Positions 48,101-60,260 of a DNA stretch of 64,000 nt are shown here, piece after piece. Origin of the DNA: Rostratula benghalensis (Eukaryota; Chordata; Aves; Charadriiformes; Rostratulidae); the NCBI GenBank assembly GCA_013399305.1, contig VXAI01000383.1, forward strand, positions 307,626 through 371,625, given 5' to 3'. The notes below the pieces were generated by a model. That model saw only the letters and a program-made list of their open reading frames with translations, was not told the origin of the DNA and made no database searches. A program made the translations under genes and the position numbers. Position 1 is the stretch's first letter; each line of letters starts with the position of its first letter.

Positions 48101-50725
48101 TGGCAGTTCCAGTTAATACTTCCGTTTGAAATAAAAACCTTAAAAGCCTTTTAAGTTGACATTTGAAGTAATTTGGGAAACAATGTGAAAACATAATCTC
48201 TCTTCCAGGGTCTTTTTGCAAGGTATGGAGTTTAGCAGCTCCGCAAACCCTTTGCCCGTGGCAGCCAGCCTCCCTGAAGCCTCCTTGAAGCAGGAAGAAA
48301 TGTTTATCTGAGTTGTGCAATATCATCCCTGGCTCCCAGCCTGGCCTTGCACGGCTATGATAACTGTAGATGCAACTTCTCTCCAGGGGTTTGTACCAGC
48401 TGATGGGAAAGGCCTGTTAAAATAGTATCAGAGCAGGTAAAGATGCTTACGGGAACCTTGGCACTCTCCACAACGCGGGGCGCGTGGAAAATCTCAGCCG
48501 TCCCCGAACAGGCTGGAACCCTCTTTGTGTGGAAAGTGGGAAACGGAGCTGTCTGGCATGGCCTCGTGTTCCACCATCTGCACAGGGTCTGGCCCTCACA
48601 TCTCACTCTCCTGCAGGGCAAGGGGCTGAATCTCCTCCTTTCCCGGAGGAGAACCTTGTGTCGCCCCTTCTCCGGCAAATCCCTCTGCACCTGCAACGAC
48701 CCTTGGCAAAGGAAGTGTGAAAACAGTTTTGTGCAAAACAACCCAAATGTTTCCACTTTCTTGGTGATTATTTTTAGCCATTTTTTCCCACAAACATTTC
48801 CCCCCTCAAAAATACATTGAAGTTTTTCATTTTTTCACATTTATTTATTTATTTTTAAGTTATCATGTGCTTGGAATCCTGTCTTTAGCAAATGCATGGC
48901 TGAACAGCTGTCTGTGAAATGAAGAATTGCAGCATTCATTGCAGCTCCTTATTTTGTTTACATAGTTTGTGGAAATATGGTAGAACTTCAGTGATGTCAG
49001 AATTTTTTCCCTAGAAGCTTTGTTTTAGAAAGGAGGCCTTTCTGGTAAAAGTGTATCTTTACATGCACCACACCAAACATAGACGACTTTGATCTTCTCT
49101 AGTGATCTGAGATTTACTGTAAAATGAATGACTAGAATTTCTCAAGGGGAAGGTTTATCACAAAGAATAAAAAAAACATGGAGGAGGAATTATTTTGAAA
49201 TTGCTTCCAAATTTTCCTTTCCAGTTAATCTGAGGCAGTATGACTGTTATTCCAATTTAAACCAGTCCCAAGGAGCACATGCTGAGAGATTTCCCAAAGG
49301 CACTGACAAGATATATCATGGAGAGAAAATAAGACATGTGTTGATTGAAGGCCCTGGGGGAAAACTTCATCTGATGGTACATCAAGGTCTACATCTGAGC
49401 TACCTGCCTTAAATCCCTTTATAGGCAACAATGGTCCAATCAATACGGGATATAGGCCATTATGGGTGGCCATGAGGAGGTTGTTCAGGTGACATCCTCC
49501 TCAACCTACAATAGGTGCCTATGACTATTTGGTCATGCAAATCACATGTGAAATATGACTTTTTTTCCCCATTCAATATGAATAAAATACTGGGATTAAC
49601 TGGTCTGGTGAAGTCAACCATGCTGTTGGCAACAAAATTAAAAGAGAACAATATCTTAGGTTGATCAAGTGTCTCCAAGGCAGACAGGAAGGTGGCTATG
49701 AGTGCTGTGGTGATACTCCTTAATTACTTCCATCAGTTAATGAGTTTTTAAAGGTGATCCTGGAGTACCAAGCTCCAGGATCTGGGCAAGCTGGGCAGAT
49801 ATTCAACACTGGCCAGAAGCAGTAATTTCTATTCTGTCAGGGTTTCCAGTGTTTTGTAAAACGAGAAATCATTCCCATTTAGAAATAAAAGCTAAAAGTC
49901 ACTATTGCCTCCAGGTTAAAAAAACCGAAAGAGAGTGTATTGGGATGTTTTGTTAGACTGTGTGGCAGGAGGTAATTTGTTTTGACTTTTACATGATATC
50001 AACTTTTGAGTATAACTGATCATGTAGAACTATAGAGTCTATTCTAATAGAACAGGATTGTATTATGATCTAAAAGTCAAAATGTCACAAATTGAAACTA
50101 TGCTATCTAAATGCAATGTTTTGACTTTTTCCTGACCAAAACCTGTCATTGACATTTGAACAAGTTCCTGCTTGATTTCAGAAAGAGCAGCATTTGACTG
50201 TCTCTGCTAGGGACAGGGATAGAAATGGAGTGTGAGTGCAGGAGAAATAAATGCTGTGGCTTTTCTGCCTGAGTCCTTCTGCTCAGTTTTACTCTGTCCA
50301 TCTGGGGGTCACTGGGCCAGAAGTGGTGCTATTATTACCACTGCCAGAACACTGGGGCTTAGTAAACAGTGAAGGACAAATAACTCTACCTTTTCTCAAA
50401 TTTTGGACTTCCCACTCTGCAGTTTTCATCTGAAAAATGCAAGATTTTTGATGTAGTCCTTTTCTTGCTACCCAGTAGGTCAAACACTGAACAGCCCCAT
50501 TTGCCTCAGAGGCAAGTTATTGCTGCTTTGCTGCTGGTGGCAGTAACCTGTAAGCAGCAGAAGTTGTCACCAATGACCCTTTTAGACTGTGGCTCAGGGC
50601 AGTGTATCCTCCCAGCTGCCACTGATATATGTCCCTGCAGAAGTTCCACCTCCATGGCTGTGGTTAACATGAGTCCCTGCAGGTTGGGAAGCTCTGGTCT
50701 AGGAAAGAAATGTGATTTTTTATTT
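45174..50725. other. Unique stretch, no gene recognised
   Basis: The part at 46,060-46,920 has overlapping frames without recognisable domains. The blocks at 48,060-48,340 and 49,700-50,150 are AT-rich and non-repetitive, and may include conserved non-coding DNA. A short (TTTA)n run lies near 48,838-48,855. Confidence 0.4.
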
Positions 50726-50917
50726 TTTCCTTTCCTTTCCTTTCCTTTCCTTTCCTTTCCTTTCCTTTCCTTTCCTTTCCTTTCCTTTCCTTTCCTTTCC
50801 TTTCCTTTCCTTTCCTTTCCNTTCCTTTCCTTTCCTTTCCTTTCCTTTCCTTTCCTTTCCTTTCCTTTCCTTTCCTTTCCTTTCCTTTCCTTTCCTTTCC
50901 TTTTCCTTTTCCTTTTT
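50726..50917. repeat. (TTTCC)n pentanucleotide tract
   Basis: About 36 tandem TTTCC units, nearly pure, with one undetermined base at 50,821 and a change to TTTTCC hexamers at the right end. One strand is all pyrimidine. Apparent open frames across it are a by-product of the stop-free pentamer. Confidence 0.97.
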
Positions 50918-53900
50918 TCTCATGGTACCATTGATGCACACAACAATTCTGCAGGTTCCCTTCATGGCACAAAGAGATGTGGCCATTGCTGCAGCAGCGC
51001 CCAGTGGTGTTCACGGAACATTTTCGATGCCCAGTGCTTAGCTTTACTGAATCCCAGCTCTGCCTTTTCACTTAGTTGTTAGATTGGAGCAGCACTATCT
51101 TGAAGATGGAAACTTCCCTCGTTTGGAACCCACAGAATTTACACAGGAGGTAAAATGTCTCATTGCTCAGACAAAGGGGCTACTGGCCCCAATGAGTCCA
51201 CCGTCAAAGCCTTGCTGCAGAGAGGACTTGTGTTCAAGGTCTGAGCCACACAAGCTCCATTCATGTGCGCTTTCAGCTCCTTAACCCACGCTCTAGAACC
51301 ACTAGAAATACATTTTCCACCTAGGCCCTTCCGAACCCATACTAAAAATGATGGTCTTAGTAAAATTTTCTGCTCCTCTTCTGAAGTTCATGAGCCTGTA
51401 GCGCGTAATTTACCCCTGGTAAGGGATGCAGTGGCGGTTTCGTGCTCAGCCAACACCACCAGCCCTAAAGATAGACCATCAGTGTTTAAATTGTGAAAAG
51501 AATGTTGATGACATTTTCTTTTCTTTACTCCACTGAAGACAAGAGAGGTTCATGTAAAACATGAGCCCTGGCCCCTTTCCAACTTTAATGCAATTTACTG
51601 CGAAAAGCGCTCGCTTTTTTAATTAAGCTGGAATGCTGCTACTCTTCGTAGGAATGCGAGACGAGCGGGTTACTGACAGAGGGAAGGGCTAATGACTGCA
51701 ATCTGCTCTTAAATGAGCAGAGCAGGACTTCGCCACCTCCACTGGGCTTTGCTCAGGAGCAAAGTTGGCTCCCCGGAGCAGGCAGCGAGCGGCGGCGACG
51801 GGTCCCTGCGAGCAGAAAAGCCCATGGAAAATGGCTAAGGAGTAATTCTGCAAGCCTCTTCCCTCTTCGGTGAAGTCACCATAATCAAGTGGCTGGGACG
51901 TGAATTTCATAGGCTGATCTAGTTTCTGAATAAATAAAAGTCTGGAATATTTTTGGGGGGGTTTTTGAGTTGTTTTTTTTTTAACTTCAAATGGCTCAAA
52001 ATGAAGAATCTACACCCCCTCCACATGTGCCCGTAGCAAGCTGTTTATGAAAGTAGAGCATAAAATATTTGATCATGGTTTTGATCCAGAACATGCAAAC
52101 ATTTGTCCTCTTGTGCTGGCTTCACCTGGTGGCTTTCATTTTCTTTGACATAAAGACAGGGTGAAGCAAAGTAATAGAAAAATAGAAAACATCTTTGTCG
52201 AAAATGAGATTGCAGCTGTGTAACTGGAGCGCACAACCATAAATCAGAATGTCAAATCCAAAGCACATGACTTTTTGCGAGTTCTCCATGTGTGCTATAA
52301 TGTGATTACAGCCTGGTTACTATTATGATTTAAAACAAAGTCTTTCATGCTAGAAACAAAATGCGGAATGTGAGCAGCCTGGGGGAGAGAGAGACGGGAG
52401 ATTTAGCCCTGACTGTCAGAGGTGGGCTAGAGGGTTTCAAGTGCTTCTCCGTCAGGTGTGAGGGGACGAGGGAAGGACTCAACCCCAGCTTTGGCAGCAG
52501 ACTTAACATCAGGGACAAATTAGCTGGTGGTGTTCGGCTCTGTCTAACAATCCTCAATTAGGGATGGGGTAGGTTTCTGTCTCCCCATGCCGTAGAAAAT
52601 CCTGAAGCCAAATACACAGATTACAGAAGTCATTCTTTTCTGTCTATCACATAAACAAATGGTCCAGCTGTTATTGCTAAGATTCCAGTTTGAAAACTTG
52701 GACTTTCTTGTATAAACTTCAATGTAATGGTATTTAAAGTGTCATAGACAATAAGCATCTAATCCTAGTCAATAAATTGCAGACTAGTTGCATGAGCTTC
52801 GAGAGCTGTTAAAGACAGCTGTGCTTTTTTTGTAATTCAAGTCATTTCCAAATTGGGCAGCCCTCCTGGTGTATTTTCAGACAAACACAGTGTGCTCAGA
52901 AAATGTGTTGTTTGGAGCAGCACGAGCATGAAGGCAAGGGCGTCACATCACCCGGAGACAGAGCGGAGGTCGCATTCTCCATTTCTAAGGAGCTTGGGTT
53001 GGCCAGGGGGAATCACTGAGGTGTCTGTGAAATTAGTAAATGGCCCTACAGGTCTCCTGAGGGAGAAAACATGGCCCTTGTGGAGAAGAAGGGGAATATT
53101 ACTGTTAACTTCGGATGAGGCAGCAATACAAATGGGTCTGTAGAGATTCCCATTCCTTTCAGAGAGAGGGGAAAGAGGGCAAGCATTTTTTAACTATAAC
53201 TCAGCAGTGTTTCGGAGAAACAGCAGGCTGTAAGGGCTGGAGAAGGTGGACAAAGCAATATTTTCCCCAAATCAGCCTTCTGCCGTGCCGCTGAGGAAGG
53301 CTGGTTGGAGCCACATGGGCTTCACCAACGTGAGGTGTCTGGGTCACATCACAATGCATATGACTTCTCCCGCCGGGATCAAACATGAGGGGTCAGAGCG
53401 GGGCTCCCTGGGTAGCCAATTTTGGGATGATGATCACAGTTTTGCAGGAAGAACGGCAACCACCACCAGCCTCTCTAATTCCTCTTGTTGAACCCAGCAG
53501 GAGACCCAACGCTTCTGAAGCCCAGACAGGTGCTTGCAATAAGCCTTCAGAGCCTCCCCACCAGGCTCAGGGTGGAAATCTTGGCTCAGATATATATGTG
53601 CAAGGTATTTCAAACGTTACATTTGAAACTGGTTAGCACGGGGTCACTGCCTGGTATTGCGAGGTGCCCCGTGGGATCTGGTTGAGGCGAAAGGTGCCTG
53701 CGCACTTGCTGCTGGGCTGTCACTCTCCCTCCGTTGGGCAGCTGTGGTGAAAAACATCCAGTTGAGCTGTTTCAAGGGTATTTTTCCACATCTGTGAGCA
53801 CCAGGCAGATTAATCTCTTTCTCTCCCTCCCACACCCCCCGTTTTATGGCCATCAGACGGTTTGCACCTGAGAAGCAGCCTTGCCTCCTGCAAGGGTTGC

Positions 53901-54249
53901 TCCACAGTGCTCAAACATCTGCCCCTCAGCACATATCAAATAACCTTCTCCTTGTCAGCAGCATGAGGAAAACAGACAAGCTGGCGGGGAAAATATAAAT
54001 CAAAAGCCTCCACTGCAGGGCAGGATTTTGCCAGACCTTTTCATGGGGCCGTGTCCCTGGCAAACTCGCCTAGGGGTGCACGAGTCACACTGAGCACCTG
54101 CTGCAAGGACATCCCACCACCAGCATGGGCTTAAAGAGGTGTAAGTAAGGTGCTCTTTGTCAAACCCACCTCCCCCTGCCTGGGTTGGCCCTGCACTGCG
54201 CGGGGAAGGGTCCAAGGATGGCTCTGAGCCCACGGCCAAGACCCGATCC
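50918..54249. other. Unique stretch, no gene recognised
   Basis: The part at 51,270-51,910 retains CpGs (CAGCGAGCGGCGGCGACGG near 51,783) and a TTTTTAATTAAGC element near 51,617, so it may be regulatory. A G/T-rich low-complexity run lies at 51,955-51,982. The rest has no recognised content. Confidence 0.4.
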
Positions 54250-54352
54250 TGGAGCCAGGAGCCTTGGGCTCGATTTCCAGCTTGGCCACAGGCTTCCTGT
54301 GTGTGGTCTGGGGCAAATCATAAGCTGCAAGGCGGGCTCTCGGTTTACTGAT
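54250..54352 (+). mobile_element. MIR-like ancient tRNA-core SINE remnant, clearest copy
   Basis: The order GGAGCCAGGAGCC, TTGGGCTCGATTTCCAGCTT, GGCCACAGGCTTCCTGTGTG, TGGTCTGGGGCAAATCATAA and GGCGGGCTCTCGGTTTAC follows the MIR consensus 'ggagtcaggagacctgggttcgaatcccagctctgccactgacttgctgtgtgaccttgggcaagtcacttaa...ctctgtgcctcagtttc' almost position by position. It includes the B-box-derived part of the tRNA head and the core domain. The divergence is consistent with insertion before the bird radiation. Confidence 0.65.
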
Positions 54353-57300
54353 ATTTTGAGAGAGCCGTGGTTTGGCAGGTGAACGAGCTGCACACGTAGG
54401 CCGGGAGAGGAGGAGGTTTTATTATTAGCGCCGGTGGCAACAGAAGCACGGGCTCCGTCGGCGCACGTCGCGATTTGGCAAGAAAGGTTGGGGTGAGAGC
54501 CCTCATCGGGTTTCATCCCCTGCCTTGTGTGCAAATGGCAGCGTCTTTGGGAGAGGAGCCCTTGTTGGTGCGAGCAGCCGTGAAACCAGTCCATCATCAC
54601 GTATGTTCTCAGGAATGTGCGCCTTGCGTGGGTCCCTGTAGACAACCCTGATTCATCACCTCCAGAGCAATTAATAAAAGGCGGCTGGCCCTTCCCCAAT
54701 ATATCGAAAATGATTTGCAATTTGAGAGTGAGAGTCGGTGTTGTTTTTCACATGGAATCAGTTTAATTAATCACACTGTTTGAACAGCTGGGTCCGCCCC
54801 GCATTTCTACTTGAGTTCAGCATTCCTAGAAAACTTGTCAAGTATGAATCAAAATAATACCATCTCCCTGCCTCCAGTGATTAATCGCATATCTCTCCTT
54901 CTCATTCACACCTAAACATCAGCTAAATCAAAAGCAGCCTCCTTCCCCACCATGGAGTTTGTGGCTACTCGCCAGTCTAGGATAAATTATCTAGAGAAGG
55001 CTTTGAAAAGCTGTTGGTCTACCCTCAAACTTTTGTTATCAACGTCTGTTGCAATTCACATGTATTTGTAGTCTCCAGGAGCCAGAGACCACACAGGAAA
55101 TGTGCACATTCCAAAATTAGGGATTCGTGGCACAGAATTAAAAAAAAAAATTAATTTCTAGCATCTGGAAGTCCAAGTGAGGTATTTGCGGGAGGGCTCC
55201 AAAGGGCACCTGAACGAAGGGCCAGAGTTTTCTTGAAGAGAATGGCTCTGATTTCCAACATGAAGTCTGCTATGTCCTGAACATTCCTGTTTGCTTAAAG
55301 CAAGACTTTGGCTTTGGCTTTGGCTTTGCAGCAGTTCACCAATGCAGATGTGGCGTGGTCACTAACACCATATACGTGCCGTGACCCTCACGAGGGACTT
55401 CTCCATGGGTTCCTCCAGGCCCGGGGGGCTCTTGGCAAGTGGGTGCAAACAATGAACAAAGGGTTTTGAGAATGCAAAAGTGAAGATGGTTGTGAAAACA
55501 GAGACCTTCAAGCAGAAATGAGAAGTTTCTCACTGCAAGGGTGTCAAAGAACATTTTAGGCTCTTTGAATTGCCTACCCCGATGGAGTCATAGTAGAGCA
55601 GGGCTCTTACCAAATCACCACCACTGAAACCTGCTCCTAGCCCTGTGAGAGGTCATGGCTTGCTTTCCTCCAACCATGCCAGGAAGCAGGAGTATGCCAT
55701 CGGGCAAGAGCCTTGAGAAAGCAAAAAGAGTTTAGAAGTAGCTGAGCCTTCCCTGAGGACCACCCAAGATGAGCTAAATATGGGGTTTCTTTTAAGTGGT
55801 GTTGGGATCAAAGAAGAAAGGAGATTAGAACCAAAAGGGAGCTAAAAGGTAACATCTGGTCCTTTTCAGTGATCACCAATAGAGACTTTCTGTGGAGAAG
55901 CAAAGTGTCCAGAGAAGCGTGAACTTCAGCATGACAAGGAGGTGCAAGTGGGAATCTGGGTTCAGAGATGTTGCTCTTGTGTCTTCTTGTGGTCATAACT
56001 TCTTTCTACATTGCATGAGAAAGGCATCAGGCCTGGAGCCATGGTCTCAATCACCTTAGGGGCTGATCAAGCCACCTTAACCCATCTGTGCTTTACAGAG
56101 AAGTGCTACATGGAGGCACTTGAGATACCTTGAAGTGAAGAAAGCATATCCTGGTGTTACCTCACACTTGTCACAGCGTTACAGGACAGGCAACATGTCT
56201 CATTTCCAGGCAGTGTAGCATCTTCCAGGAATGGACACATGAACAGACAAGTCTGAGGCTGCTCTCCTACCCTCCTCTCGATGTTGTCTGATTTGATATT
56301 GGTGACATTACACCCATCCATCCCCCACGAGCAAGTTCTTCTCCAGTTCCATGGGAAACACTGAAAAAGATGGACGGACAAGGGTGAGCACAAGCTTTGT
56401 GTCCTTCCTAGGCTGGCTGTAAAATGCCCTGATGGGGGACCATCAATCCACCCTGTCACCAGGGGTGCCAATTAACCAGAGTAAAGTGCCTCTGGGCGAT
56501 AAGCAAATCCAGTCATTGACCTCCTGAGGACTGAGCGATAGCAGGACAAGTCCTTAACTTGACAGCTTAGTGGGCAGCAGATGACAAGTCCCTGTTGCCG
56601 GAGGCCAGCTGCCTTTTCCCAAAGGTTCCCTGTCTGTTTTTTAAACCCATGGTCCAGCATTTTGGTGGTGATTTTGCTTATTCTTAAGAAGCGGAAAAGG
56701 GCGGGTGTCGTGTTCTCATCATCATTGTGTTTTTCCATCCCTGCCGTCTGCTGACCCATCTTGCAAAAGCCTTGCCATGACTTCTGGCAGAGCAGATGCC
56801 TTGCAGGCTTTTAAATAGTGACACATAAGTACATTTGCCAGAGTATGTATGTCAAATCGCTCACCAGGGTTTTGTCCTTAAATGTGCTGCTGGGTGAGAT
56901 CCCCTTGTCTGCTGCAAATGTATTAAATACCAGATTTCTGCAAAAACTAGCCCTCAAAATGAATCACACCACACTCTCATGTTCTGGTGTTCGAAGTGGC
57001 TGGGCAAACCTGGCTTGCTCTGCAGATCCTTCAGGATCCCTCAGTCCCGCTATTTAGCTGCCCAGGGTTGTACATGGCAGCAAAGAGAGGGAATAATCTG
57101 TCCCCTACATCCACCATTGGCAGGAAAAGCAAACCTGGATGTATCACGTAGCAAACTCAAGGAACTTTCTAACAGGGATGATAAAAACATCAGGATAGGA
57201 GTATCTGAGGAGGTCTTCACCACTGGGTCGAGCTGGTTCTGCCAAAGGGCAGGAGGATGGAGGAGGAGACCTCTGGAGTTCTCCCAGCCCTGGGACCCAC

Positions 57301-57448
57301 ACATCTGTGCACATGAAGGATGTGACGATGAAATCATTTTGCTGCTCCCTCAGGCTTCTCACCCACAAATTCCCCCCATCAGATCCCACTTCTTCTATAG
57401 GTTTCTGGCAAGAAAATGCATACTTTAAAAAAAAAAAAAAAAGAAAAA
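54353..57448. other. Unique stretch, ends at an assembly gap
   Basis: CpG-rich DNA at 54,400-54,600 is followed by a homeodomain-motif-rich block at 54,716-54,935. Four TTTGGC hexamers lie at 55,305-55,329. An A-rich run (57,427-57,448) adjoins the gap. No coding exon is recognised. Confidence 0.45.
54716..54935. promoter_or_regulatory. Candidate conserved regulatory block
   Basis: The block is non-repetitive and AT-rich. It contains TTTAATTAATCACACTG near 54,761, CAAAATAATACC near 54,850 and GTGATTAATCGC near 54,878, that is, several homeodomain and bicoid-class TAATC/TTAAT cores within 220 bases, next to a CpG-rich segment on its left. Enhancer function is inferred from composition only. 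Confidence 0.25.
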
Positions 57449-58188
57449 NNNNNNNNNNNNNNNNNNNNNNNNNNNNNNNNNNNNNNNNNNNNNNNNNNNN
57501 NNNNNNNNNNNNNNNNNNNNNNNNNNNNNNNNNNNNNNNNNNNNNNNNNNNNNNNNNNNNNNNNNNNNNNNNNNNNNNNNNNNNNNNNNNNNNNNNNNNN
57601 NNNNNNNNNNNNNNNNNNNNNNNNNNNNNNNNNNNNNNNNNNNNNNNNNNNNNNNNNNNNNNNNNNNNNNNNNNNNNNNNNNNNNNNNNNNNNNNNNNNN
57701 NNNNNNNNNNNNNNNNNNNNNNNNNNNNNNNNNNNNNNNNNNNNNNNNNNNNNNNNNNNNNNNNNNNNNNNNNNNNNNNNNNNNNNNNNNNNNNNNNNNN
57801 NNNNNNNNNNNNNNNNNNNNNNNNNNNNNNNNNNNNNNNNNNNNNNNNNNNNNNNNNNNNNNNNNNNNNNNNNNNNNNNNNNNNNNNNNNNNNNNNNNNN
57901 NNNNNNNNNNNNNNNNNNNNNNNNNNNNNNNNNNNNNNNNNNNNNNNNNNNNNNNNNNNNNNNNNNNNNNNNNNNNNNNNNNNNNNNNNNNNNNNNNNNN
58001 NNNNNNNNNNNNNNNNNNNNNNNNNNNNNNNNNNNNNNNNNNNNNNNNNNNNNNNNNNNNNNNNNNNNNNNNNNNNNNNNNNNNNNNNNNNNNNNNNNNN
58101 NNNNNNNNNNNNNNNNNNNNNNNNNNNNNNNNNNNNNNNNNNNNNNNNNNNNNNNNNNNNNNNNNNNNNNNNNNNNNNNNNNNNNNNN
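57449..58188. other. Assembly gap (740 N)
   Basis: The gap has 740 undetermined bases, flanked on the left by an A-rich run and on the right by a CR1 tail. Part of the gap is probably the rest of the CR1 element or neighbouring repetitive DNA. Confidence 0.99.
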
Positions 58189-58292
58189 GTTCCTGTGTGA
58201 CCTGCTCTGGGTGTTCCTGCTCTGGCAGGGGGATTGGACTGGATGAGCTTTCAAGGTCCCTTCCAATCCCTGATACTCTGTGATTCTGTGAA
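58189..58292 (+). mobile_element. CR1 LINE 3' end, cut by the gap
   Basis: The segment GTTCCTGTGTGACCTGCTCT, CCTGCTCTGGCAGGGGGATT, GGACTGGATGAGCTTTCAAG, GTCCCTTCCAATCCCTGATA and CTCTGTGATTCTGTGAATT is the sense-strand CR1 3' end. Its diagnostic AATCCCTGATA block matches the reverse complement of the copy at 42,344. The visible element is about 104 bases, but its 5' limit is hidden by the gap. Confidence 0.93.
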
Positions 58293-59390
58293 TTGTCTTC
58301 AAAAGGTCAATGGGCAGTTCTGAGTCACACAGTGGAGTGGAGCAGTCACACTACTGCCATCAGGCATTTCTAGTAGGTAACAGAGGCTCTTTCTAGCTTT
58401 CCTTCCCACTGCTTGGATTGCAACAATTTTTTTTTAATTGGATTAATTAAAGATAGAAGAAAAATACTACCTGGAGAAAACAGAATTGATTTTTTTTTTA
58501 TATTTCTATATATGCAGTTCATCCCTGTCAAGGCTTGTAGAGTGTGGGATGAAGACCACTGGGATTACAGCCCAGATGTGCACAGGTGTCAAGAGGATAT
58601 AAACTCTTGATGAGTTCAGCAGCATTTGGGTCCAATGCAAATCAGTGCATGCTGTAGAAGACCAGAGTACATGCATCTCTGGTTGATTCAGTTCTTTTTA
58701 GATCATGTTGAATTGCTTGTGCCTTGTCTGGAATGCTCTAGGGCCGGGGTATCTTTCATGGGGGGCATGGCTGAACCAGGGAGCATCACAGACAAGTTCA
58801 AGGCAAGGTGGAGATTCTGAATGAAATGAGCAACCCTCTCAGTGAGTTGGGTTCTCCATTAAGACCTGAATATCTGTGTGTTTTCAGCTGTACTATCCTC
58901 CTTGTGGGCTGCAAAGCTGGATTGTCTTCCACCCACACTTTCACCAGGTCCTTTTCAGGCTCTTTTCCAGGGCTTGGATGACATGAAGTTTACAGGATCA
59001 TCCACCACCTCCCCTTCAGGTTCTCCCCATTTGGTCCTTTTTCTCCTCCCAACCCCCTTTGCCTTGGCAGGAGCAGGGGAGGTGGAAGATGCCATGGCTC
59101 TGGAAACACAGACCATATAAACCCTGGCTTCTGGCCTTGGAGGAGAAGGATGCACCAAGGAAGCTTAAAGGAAGCCTTCTCAGGTGCTGGAGATGAGAGT
59201 GACACAGACATGGGGAGCCTCGCTGGACCTGCCCCTGAGCCAGTGCCACCTTCCCGGGCACTTCCTCAAGCCACACTTGTCAAACACAGTGTCTGTTGAA
59301 AGAAATGACCTTTTTTCCAACGACCTTTTGAAAAAGGTCACCATTTTGGAAACCGTGCATTTTTTTCAAAGGACATTGGAAAACATTGAT

Positions 59391-59470
59391 TTTTCTCTTT
59401 TTTTTTTTTTTTTCTTTTTTTTTTTCTTTTATGATTATTTATTTTTCCCCCTCCATTTTCATTTTTTTTC
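59391..59470. repeat. T-rich low-complexity tract
   Basis: Long T runs are interrupted by single C residues, grading into TTTTCCCC units. Confidence 0.85.
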
Positions 59471-59739
59471 CCTCATTCTCTTCTTTCTTTTCCATTTTCA
59501 GTGCCTGGATCCTCCAGTTCTCCCAGTAAATGAAAATGTTCCGTTGAGTGGGAAGCTGCAGGGATGTGTCTGGGCGAAGCCTCCCAGCAACGTCTGGCCC
59601 CGAGCTCGGTGGGAACGGCCGCTCATTCACTCACAGCAGAATTATTTTTGTTGTGTGGCAGTGGCTGAAAAGTGCCTGCTATCTGCCTGCGCTCTTTCAA
59701 AACTAACTCAAGTCATTCAAAACAATCCCTGTGCTTTTT

Positions 59740-60260
59740 AGCTCATAAAACTGCTGAAGTACATCCTGTACAGTGGACAAATTGCTCAGCTTTAAGCAGA
59801 TATTTATGCTAATTATCCACGGGAAGCTGCTTCTGCCATTGTAGTTTTTCATCTGCTGGCATAATATTCGAAAGGTTTTATGTGGCGTTAACTATCAGCA
59901 GTAAAATCCCCCGAAAGTAACATGAGAAGGAAGACTCCGCTCTGCATAAATTTATTTTCTTTAAATGTTCTTGATTTGCCATCTCTGCCATGGAAGTGTT
60001 TACACTCGGCGCTCCCTCCCCATCACTACGGCAGCCTTCTCTCCCTGCCTGCTCTTGCTTCAGTTTATTTACCGAAGAATATTCATATTTTGTAAATCCC
60101 AGGTATTTATTCCCTTGATTATTTTGGCATGGTGCGTTTTGAGGATGTTTGCTTTGTTTTAAGCAAATCCCTTTTCTGCCTTTGAAAAGCAGCGCGCTAG
60201 TAAAAACAAAGGCAACAGCAATATTTGTTAATGTAAGTCCACGCTCCTAAAATATTTATC
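59740..60260. promoter_or_regulatory. Long candidate conserved regulatory block
   Basis: About 520 bases lack repeats and are AT-rich but CpG-retaining (for example ATATTCGAAAGG near 59,865, CTCGGCGCTCC near 60,006 and GCAGCGCGCTAG near 60,190). The block includes a TAATTA core at 59,810-59,815, CTTGATTATTTTGGC near 60,114 and paired AAGCAAAT elements. Extended texture of this kind is characteristic of vertebrate conserved non-coding elements, the best such candidate in the window. Conservation itself cannot be assessed from one sequence. Confidence 0.3.

Noticed and set aside
50465..51082. 205-codon frame across the TTTCC repeat
   Set aside because: It is mostly the repeat itself (FLSFP repeats). 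The flanks have no domain.
57307..58302. Frames of about 300 codons across the 740-base gap
   Set aside because: They are open only because undetermined bases cannot give stop codons.
59184..59741. 185-codon plus-strand frame
   Set aside because: The middle is poly-phenylalanine from a T-rich tract and the rest has no domain signature.
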